Of a stretch of DNA of 64,000 nucleotides, positions 58,068-64,000 are shown piece after piece. The stretch covers positions 1,426,001 through 1,490,000 of the forward strand of contig NZ_CP049838.1 of NCBI RefSeq assembly GCF_013085465.1, written 5' to 3'. The position numbers were made by a program, and so were the translations under genes. Each line of letters opens with the position of its first letter. Positions within the stretch are counted from its first letter, which is position 1. The stretch is from Streptomyces asoensis (GTDB lineage: Bacteria; Actinomycetota; Actinomycetes; Streptomycetales; Streptomycetaceae). The notes under the pieces were generated by a model. The model saw only the letters and a list, made by a program, of their open reading frames with translations. It made no database searches and had not been told where the DNA came from.

Positions 58068-58457
58068 ATGGTTGCTGGTCGTGTGGTGCGCTTCGACAGT
58101 CAGCGGGGCTACGGCTTCATCGCGCCCGACGACGGCGGGGAGGACGTCTTCCTGCACGTCAACGACATGCTGATGCCCGAGTCGCAGGTGCGCCGGGGCA
58201 TCGTGGTGGAGTTCGAGATCGAGGACGGCGAGCGCGGTCCGAAGGCGTCCGACGTCCGGCTCGCGCGGGGTGCGGACGGCAAGCCGCTGGCCGCCGACGA
58301 CGACGTCCTGTGCGATGTGCTGAGCACCGAGGAATTCACCCGGGACGTCACCGAGGCGCTGCTGACGGCGGCGCCCTCGCTCACCGGTGAGCAGATCGTC
58401 CAGGTGCGGGCAGGCCTGGCGCAGTTCGCGAAGAACCACGGCTGGGTCGAGGGCTGA
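58068..58457 (+). CDS. Cold-shock-domain protein with C-terminal extension
   Basis: A 129-residue protein. Residues 1-65 form a cold-shock OB fold with RNP1-like GYGFIAPDDG and RNP2-like DVFLHVND. The C-terminal 60 residues (LSTEEFTRDVTEALLTAAPS, then LTGEQIVQVRAGLAQFAKNH) are helical and not part of classical CspA. It probably binds single-stranded RNA. ATG 58068 follows GGGGGTTGGG. TACGAT at 58014-58019 is a plausible -10. Confidence 0.9.
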   Translation: MVAGRVVRFDSQRGYGFIAPDDGGEDVFLHVNDMLMPESQVRRGIVVEFEIEDGERGPKASDVRLARGADGKPLAADDDVLCDVLSTEEFTRDVTEALLTAAPSLTGEQIVQVRAGLAQFAKNHGWVEG

Positions 58458-58637
58458 AGCCTCCGGCCGGCCAGGGGCGCGCAGGGTCCCGGGTGAGGCC
58501 CGCCACAGGGCGCTGACCTGGGATCTCGTCCTGCCGGACCCCCGGGTGCCGCCCGCCCCGCCGCCTTCCGGATCCCGTTGTCAGTGGCCTGTTCTACTCT
58601 TCCCGTCACTTGATCACAGCGGGTGCGGGAGGCACAC

Positions 58638-59492
58638 ATGGGGTGGGTGTCGGCCGGCGACTACGAAGTCGCCCTCGATGACGGCAAGGTGGTGTGCCGC
58701 AACGCGGCCGGGCGGCGGTTGAAGGCCGTGCCGCCCAAGATCGCCGACGAGCCGGCGGTGGTGGGCCTGCGTCAGCTCACCGAGTGGCTGGAACGGCACG
58801 AACGCCAGTGTCTGACCGACGTGGAGCGGTGGATGGTGCGCTCGCTGCCGGTGCCGTTCGCCGTCGTCGCCCAGGTGTGGCCCGACCCCGCCTGGCAGGC
58901 CGCTCTGCGCGACCTCGTCGTCACCGGGGCCGACGGCGAGGTGGCCGGGTTCCTGCGGGACGCCGACCCCGAGCGCGGACTCGGTCTGGTCGACCTCGAC
59001 GGCGACACCGTCCGCATCACGCCCGACCTGGTCCACCTCCCGCACCCCGTGCTCCTCGACGACCTGGAGGAGCTGCGGGAGTTCGCCGTCGAACTCGGCG
59101 TCGAGCAGCGCGCGCAGCAGCTGTTCCGCGAGGTGTGGCGGCGTCCCGCGACGCTCGACGCGGAGGGCACCGCGGTCGAGGAGTACGCGGGCGGCTCGTT
59201 CAAGGAGCAGCGGTTCCTGCACGGCCGGGTCACCCAGCTCGGCTACCGCGTGCGCGGCGGCCACGCCGTCACCTCCGTCCTCGAGGACAACCGCACCGTC
59301 GAGGCCCGGGTGTGGGTCGGCGACTACGAGGGCTACGAGGAGGCGGAGACCGGCCCCCTGGTGTTCACCGACTCCGCCGGCCGGGTGCTGAAGCTCGGTC
59401 TGATCGGGCCGGTGGCCTGGTCCGAGGGCATGCGCATGGCGGCCGCGCTGTACGCCGGGCGGGACATCGAGGACGAGGAGCGGGCGGCATGA
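58638..59492 (+). CDS. DUF4132 domain protein (MolR-like)
   Basis: A 284-residue protein. The N-terminus (MGWVSAGDYEVALDDGKVVC, RNAAGRRLKAVPPKIADEPA, VVGLRQLTEWLERHERQCLT) and the C-terminal LVHLPHPVLLDDLEELREFA, then RAQQLFREVWRRPATLDAEG, match the DUF4132 pattern known from E. coli YehI/MolR-type proteins as I remember it. Function unknown. GGGAGGCACAC precedes the ATG. Its stop overlaps the start of a very large downstream gene (ATGA), so both are made together. Confidence 0.8.
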   Translation: MGWVSAGDYEVALDDGKVVCRNAAGRRLKAVPPKIADEPAVVGLRQLTEWLERHERQCLTDVERWMVRSLPVPFAVVAQVWPDPAWQAALRDLVVTGADGEVAGFLRDADPERGLGLVDLDGDTVRITPDLVHLPHPVLLDDLEELREFAVELGVEQRAQQLFREVWRRPATLDAEGTAVEEYAGGSFKEQRFLHGRVTQLGYRVRGGHAVTSVLEDNRTVEARVWVGDYEGYEEAETGPLVFTDSAGRVLKLGLIGPVAWSEGMRMAAALYAGRDIEDEERAA

Positions 59493-62400
59493 CGACCTAC
59501 GACGAGACCACCACCGGCGCGCTGCTCGACGCGGGCGCCGTGCTGCCGCCGGGGAGCACCACCCGCGAGGACGCCGACACGCTCACCGTCCGCAGGTACA
59601 CCCACCCCGCGCTGGACGACCGGCAGATCGTGCGGCTCGTGCCGGGCACCCTGGGCGAGGCCGAGGACCTGGCGCTGGACTTCCTCGGGCTGGCCCGGGA
59701 CCCGGAGACCCCCGAGGTCGGTCAGGTGCGCCGGGAGACGCTCGGCTTCCCCGCCTGGGCGCTGGTCAACGACCCGGCGAACGGCCACCACGCGCTGGCG
59801 CTGGTCAAGGACGTCGAGCGGCTCGCGCGGCAGGCCAAGTCCCGCCCCGGCAACGCCAAGGACGGCTTCGAGGCGCTCGGCACCCGGCTCGGCCGGGCCG
59901 TGCCGCACTTCCTGCCCACCTTCTACGAGCAGGCCGCCCGCGTCTTCCTCCAGCACGAGAACACGACGTACGCCTCCGCCTTCTTCGGCAAGGCCCGGGA
60001 GGCCGAGCGGGTGCACGCGCTGAAGGTGGACGAGGAGCGGCAGCGGGCCGTCTTCCTGGAGTTCGCGTTCGCCGGGGCACTCACGGTCAAGGCGCTCAAG
60101 GAGCACGTCAAGGCCCTCGCGGCGCGGCTCGACGCGGCCGAGGCATGGGCACAGTTCCGGCAGTTGACCGTGGAGCGCTGTGCGGCCGGGATGCCGCCGT
60201 ACGCGTCCCTGCCGCAGGACGCGCGCGGGCTGATCAAGGCCGCCGGTCTCGACCGGGTCACCGAGGAGTGCGGCCTGGTCGCCGACCTGCTCTCCTCGCC
60301 CGCCGCGGTCCGGGCCCCCGCGTCCTTCTGGAACGCCTACCGGGCGACGCTCGCCGTCCTCGCCGAGCGCCGACCGGAGGTGCGCAGGCGACTGCTGGAG
60401 ATCATGCCGGCCGGCCTGGGGCGTTCCGTCGAGGACGACGAGTTCTGGCTGACGCTGCTCGCGGAGTGCGGGGCGGATCTGCTCCTCACCGGTGAGACGG
60501 AGGCCGACGTGGACCCGGCGGAGTGGCTCGGCCGGTGGGCCCTGCACCGCAAGCACGGCGGCAATGTCAGCGGCCGTTCCCCGGCCACCCTCGCCCTGGT
60601 GGAGCGGATGGGGCCCCGGCTGCGTGACCTGGGCCGTCCCGTCGATCTGTGCTCGGGCCGCTGGCACGCCGGCGCCGATCTCGACCTGCTCGACCTGTGC
60701 GCGGCCCAGGGTGTGCCGCTGACGCTGCCCGGCCCCGGCCAGGTCGTGTACCTCTCCGTCGACCGCTGGTTGCGCGAGGCCGTTCCCGGCCGGCGCGACC
60801 TCACCGCGACCGCGGCGGACCCCCGCCTGCGCCGGCTGCTGTACGCCGACATCGGGACCCTCAGCGGGCTCCGCCCCGCGCCGACGGTACTGGAGGGGCT
60901 GGCCGCCCACCCCGTGCTCAGCGAGGTGCTGCGCGAGTGGCTGGACGACGCGGCCGGGGAACTGGCCTCGGCGGTCGGCCTGCCCGCCGCGCGGGCGGCG
61001 CTGGAACGGCTTCGCCCCTTCCGTACGGTGGCCGCCCGGGTCAGCCCGGCGGCCGTCGCCGTGGTCTCCGCGCACGCGGTCGCGCCGCTGCTCGGGCACA
61101 CGCTGCGGGCCGGCCTGCTGGACGAGCTGGGCTGGCCCGCGCTGGACGAGGCGCTGCGCCGGCTCGACGCCGAGACCAGGCGCGACCGCGAGGACACGCT
61201 CGGCGTCAGCGAGGCCTGGCCCGCGCTGATCCTCGCCCGCGCCCACAAGGTGATCGTCGTCGGCCCCGAGGAGATCCTGCTCGAGCACGACCTTCGGCTG
61301 CCCGTGACTCTGGACCGCTGGCAGCGCCCGAGCTACCGCTACACGGACGGCGAACTGCTCGTCATGTGGCGGCAGGACGGCAAGCAGTTCGGCTACTGGT
61401 CGGCCCGCCCCGCCGACGTCTTCCCGCTCGGCGGTGAGCAACTCCCGCACTGGTACGGCGGCAACGACGCGGGCGAACCGTCGATCCCGGTCCCCGGAGG
61501 CGGCCGCGCCACCGGCGGGCGCACGCTGCACGCCGGTGACACCGTCGTGCCGCCGAGCCGTCGCATCCTCGGCGACGGCACCTCGTACTGGCGCCAGGGC
61601 AGGCAGGGCCGGCAGCAGGTGTGGCTCGAGTACGACCCGGCCACCGGCACCCACGGGCGCGCCTCGCTGCCCGCCTTCCTGGGGTCCGGCATCCGGGAGG
61701 ACGCGACCCTGCTTCAGCAGCAATGCGAGGTGCTGCCGCTCCAACCCGGCCTGGAGCGGAGCCCGTTCGGCACGGACGGCACCGTGCTCGGCCGCTGGGT
61801 GCGCACCGAGGGCGAGGGCGCCGAGGCCCGTACGGTCGCCGGTACCCCGGACGGCCGCACCGTCACCCTGCCGTGGGCCGACGGGCGGGCGCCGGGCGTC
61901 CTGCTCGGCGCGCTGCGGCTGCCGGGCGGGGCCGAGCCCGTGGCCGTCGCTCTGCACCGGCAGATCGCCCTCTACGCGGGCGACGACCCGTCCGCCGCCG
62001 GGGAGCTGGGCCGGGTGACACCGATGGAGCGCGGCGGCGAGTTCGCCGCCGGCACCCGGTTCGTCCCGCCGGTCGACTTCTGGCACGCCCTTCGCCCGCG
62101 CGACGAGCGCGCGTCGGCGGTGCTGCGTGCCCTGACCGACGAGCAGGCGGCCGAGATGCTGCGGGCCGCGCAGGAGGCGTTGACGCAACGGCAGGCGAAG
62201 CTGGCGGCGGCCAAGGTGGTCGACGGGACCTCGGAGAGCGCAGCCGTCGTGCCGCCCGCCGACGAGGTCGTCCAGGAGGTCGTGTCCCGCTCCCTGCCCT
62301 CCCTCGGCGACGGGAGTCTCGTCACGGGTGTCGCCGCGCTGGTGCGCGCGGTGCTGCGGCTCGCGGAGTCGACCGCCGCGTTCGTGGCGCCACCGGTCGA

Positions 62401-64000
62401 GCGGCCGAAGGCGGAGCGCCGGCGGGTCGACGGCATGTTCGCCGACCTCAAGCCCGAGTACGGCGACGACGCGACGCTGCGCGAGGCCACCACCGGGATC
62501 ACCGAGGTGCACGGGTGGTGGGGCAGCGAGGTCCGCTGGAGCACGCTGCGGCAGGTCCGCGCCGTGAACCACGTGCTGTCCGGGAAGCCGGCCGACGGCA
62601 AGGCCCTGACCGAGGCCTCCCGGTCCACCGGAACCGCCGACGGATGGCGCAGCGACGAGTTCACCCTGCCGGGCATCGGGCTGGTGTGGACGCCGGTGCT
62701 CGACGTGCTGCGCCCGCTCGCGTACCGCGCCGCCTCCGCCACGGTGACCGAGGCGCACCGCGAGGCGCTGCTGCTGCTGTTCGAGGCGATCACGGACGGT
62801 CCACTGGCCGCTCCGGGGGCCGCCCTGCGCGAGGTCGTGCTGAGCGAGCCGCACGAGAAGCAGGAGCGCGTCGGTCAGGTGCTGCGCCGGGACGGCCGTA
62901 CCGTCGTCGTCCTCGGCTGCCAGAACCTGGACCGGCAGGCGGGTCGGGTGCACTGGCTCGCCCTGGACCACGATCCGGCCGGTGTCTTCGGCGCGATCGC
63001 CCACTTCACGCTGGAGCGGGAGACCGCGCACCCGGCGGTGTTCCCCACCGACGCGCTGAGCGCCGTCACCGGGCTCGTCCGGGACAAGGGCCCCGCGCCC
63101 TGGCAGCCGGAGGCGCCGGCCGCCCTCGCCGCCGCGACCCACGGCAGGCTGGGGCCCATGCAGGCGGCCCTGCTGCTGGCCGGCAAGCCGAAGCAGCTCA
63201 CCGCCGAGGTGATCGCCGCGACCGGGCTGAAGCCGCGTCAGAAGGAGCTGGCCGACGCCCTGCTGTCCTCGGTCGGAAGCGACGACCGGACGGCCCTCGT
63301 CGGCGCCCTGCTGCCCGGGAACCCCGGTGACCTGTGGACGGCCGGGCCGGACACGGAGGCGGCGGGCCGGGTGTGGGCCGAGCGGCTCGGCGAGGTCGTC
63401 CGGCTGCCCGAGGACCTTGCCGGGGAACTCTCCCTCGGCGGCCTGCCCACCGGCTCCGCGGAGGACGTCCTCAATCCGCGGCTGACCCCCTGGATCAGCC
63501 GCACCACCGTCCAACGGCCGGACAAGGACGGCAACCTGGTCGCGGAGGACCCGGCGGCACTGCCCGGCCGGAACCACCTGACGGGGGCCGTGACCGCCCT
63601 GGCCGGACTCGCCTACTCCCTGCCGTACGGACACCCGCTGCGGGCCGTCCTGCCGGAGAGCATCGCCGCCCTGCGCCGCCGCTTCGCCGACCGGGGCCTG
63701 CTGCTCGACCTGGACGTCGCGTGGACGGAGAAGGGCTCCTCGTCCGCCGTCGAACTGCGCAAGGCGTACGGGCTGCCCGCCACCGGGGGCGCCGACGCCC
63801 ACGGTCTGACGCCCGTGGGCGAGGCGCTGGCGCTGCGCCCCTGGTACGGCGACCAGGAGACCGTCCTGGTCCGGCCGGGCGCGCTCGGCGCTCCCGACAA
63901 CCCCGTGTTCGGGCTCGTCGAGGGGCTGGTCGGGCCGGGACGGGGCGAGGGCATGCGGGCCCTGCGGACCCTCCTCGACGACGAACTGGCCCGCGCGGTC
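59489..64000 (+). CDS. Very large uncharacterised protein, 3' end outside the window
   Basis: An open frame of 1504 codons begins at ATG 59489, overlaps the DUF4132 stop (ATGA), and continues to the last base without a stop. It begins MTTYDETTTGALLDAGAVLP. Helical, Leu/Ala-rich segments dominate (FLQHENTTYASAFFGKAREA, TVKALKEHVKALAARLDAAE), with ordered regions such as LPVTLDRWQRPSYRYTDGEL and GDGTSYWRQGRQGRQQVW around residues 600-720 that may be a beta domain. No signal peptide, Walker motif or known catalytic motif seen in the visible part. It is probably a partner of the DUF4132 protein. Codon use is normal for the genome. Confidence 0.85.
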   Translation, partial: MTTYDETTTGALLDAGAVLPPGSTTREDADTLTVRRYTHPALDDRQIVRLVPGTLGEAEDLALDFLGLARDPETPEVGQVRRETLGFPAWALVNDPANGHHALALVKDVERLARQAKSRPGNAKDGFEALGTRLGRAVPHFLPTFYEQAARVFLQHENTTYASAFFGKAREAERVHALKVDEERQRAVFLEFAFAGALTVKALKEHVKALAARLDAAEAWAQFRQLTVERCAAGMPPYASLPQDARGLIKAAGLDRVTEECGLVADLLSSPAAVRAPASFWNAYRATLAVLAERRPEVRRRLLEIMPAGLGRSVEDDEFWLTLLAECGADLLLTGETEADVDPAEWLGRWALHRKHGGNVSGRSPATLALVERMGPRLRDLGRPVDLCSGRWHAGADLDLLDLCAAQGVPLTLPGPGQVVYLSVDRWLREAVPGRRDLTATAADPRLRRLLYADIGTLSGLRPAPTVLEGLAAHPVLSEVLREWLDDAAGELASAVGLPAARAALERLRPFRTVAARVSPAAVAVVSAHAVAPLLGHTLRAGLLDELGWPALDEALRRLDAETRRDREDTLGVSEAWPALILARAHKVIVVGPEEILLEHDLRLPVTLDRWQRPSYRYTDGELLVMWRQDGKQFGYWSARPADVFPLGGEQLPHWYGGNDAGEPSIPVPGGGRATGGRTLHAGDTVVPPSRRILGDGTSYWRQGRQGRQQVWLEYDPATGTHGRASLPAFLGSGIREDATLLQQQCEVLPLQPGLERSPFGTDGTVLGRWVRTEGEGAEARTVAGTPDGRTVTLPWADGRAPGVLLGALRLPGGAEPVAVALHRQIALYAGDDPSAAGELGRVTPMERGGEFAAGTRFVPPVDFWHALRPRDERASAVLRALTDEQAAEMLRAAQEALTQRQAKLAAAKVVDGTSESAAVVPPADEVVQEVVSRSLPSLGDGSLVTGVAALVRAVLRLAESTAAFVAPPVERPKAERRRVDGMFADLKPEYGDDATLREATTGITEVHGWWGSEVRWSTLRQVRAVNHVLSGKPADGKALTEASRSTGTADGWRSDEFTLPGIGLVWTPVLDVLRPLAYRAASATVTEAHREALLLLFEAITDGPLAAPGAALREVVLSEPHEKQERVGQVLRRDGRTVVVLGCQNLDRQAGRVHWLALDHDPAGVFGAIAHFTLERETAHPAVFPTDALSAVTGLVRDKGPAPWQPEAPAALAAATHGRLGPMQAALLLAGKPKQLTAEVIAATGLKPRQKELADALLSSVGSDDRTALVGALLPGNPGDLWTAGPDTEAAGRVWAERLGEVVRLPEDLAGELSLGGLPTGSAEDVLNPRLTPWISRTTVQRPDKDGNLVAEDPAALPGRNHLTGAVTALAGLAYSLPYGHPLRAVLPESIAALRRRFADRGLLLDLDVAWTEKGSSSAVELRKAYGLPATGGADAHGLTPVGEALALRPWYGDQETVLVRPGALGAPDNPVFGLVEGLVGPGRGEGMRALRTLLDDELARAV

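Noticed and set aside
59333..63802. A 1489-codon open frame on the minus strand
   Set aside because: It is antisense to the giant protein, reads as Gly/Gln/Arg/Pro-rich low-complexity peptide, and has no ribosome site. High GC makes such shadow frames common.

Overview
The window looks like chromosomal DNA from a Streptomyces or a close relative. Base composition is very GC-rich, third codon positions are almost all G or C, GTG and TTG starts are common, and stop-start overlaps of the GTGA or ATGA type are frequent. Several families are ones I associate with streptomycetes (DUF6421, DUF5997, DUF6986, DUF5134, Rv1733c-like, coupled FUSC transporters). No rRNA, tRNA, CRISPR array, integrase or intact insertion sequence was seen. 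All identifications are by reading the translations, without database searches.

Layout. 1-4.4 kb: end of an ADP-ribosylglycohydrolase, a ROK sugar kinase divergent from a LacI regulator with a perfect palindromic operator between them, a GGCT-like protein and a VOC protein. 4.5-9.5 kb: a citrate-lyase-like DUF6986 enzyme with an IclR-type operator, a secreted endonuclease/exonuclease/phosphatase-fold protein, the electron transfer flavoprotein etfBA, and a flavin reductase. 9.7-14.6 kb: a thioredoxin-like protein divergent from a DUF4395 protein, a PlsC-like acyltransferase, exported proteins of unknown function and a transglutaminase-like protein. 14.7-18 kb: a tightly spaced operon of DUF6421, SDR and threonine-aldolase-like genes. 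18-24 kb: GDPD, GNAT, two VOC proteins separated by a repeat-rich gap, then a FUSC transporter coupled to a MarR regulator. 24-34.9 kb: M56 peptidase, PAP2 phosphatase coupled to a zinc-ribbon protein, HAD hydrolase, TetR regulator, LVIVD and DUF305 exported proteins, FprA-type ferredoxin reductase, NCS2 nucleobase permease.

34.9-38 kb looks like a small acquired island. It has lower GC, a 589-residue orphan protein ending in a possible PH-like domain, two small orphan genes in an opposing operon, and what may be the 5' stub of a native leaderless gene at its left edge. 38-40.7 kb: a secreted CE1/PHA-depolymerase-type esterase with a cellulose-binding module diverges from a pectate lyase. The shared control region carries a near-consensus CebR-type box and a promoter with a second LacI-type palindrome in its spacer. 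40.7-49.4 kb: a PaaX-like regulator divergent from an AidB-like flavoprotein (long inverted repeat between), Rv1733c-like protein, BNR-repeat protein, uracil-DNA glycosylase coupled to a BadF-type kinase, sirohydrochlorin chelatase-like protein and a lactonase. 49.6-54.9 kb: a second FUSC transporter divergent from an Lrp/AsnC regulator with paired TGGGCCA-type palindromes, then a secreted GH127 enzyme with a LamG domain nested inside its catalytic region. 54.9-64 kb: an HTH-less LysR-like effector domain divergent from DUF5997, an EamA exporter divergent from a LysR regulator, a cold-shock-domain protein, and a DUF4132 protein coupled to a very large protein that runs off the right edge.

Two themes recur. 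Plant-polymer degradation (esterase-CBM2, pectate lyase, GH127, sugar kinase with LacI) is wired with palindromic operators. Many single genes also appear leaderless, with a -10 hexamer 6-8 nt before the start codon. The least explained pieces are the 35-38 kb island, the DUF6421 operon and the DUF4132/giant-protein pair.
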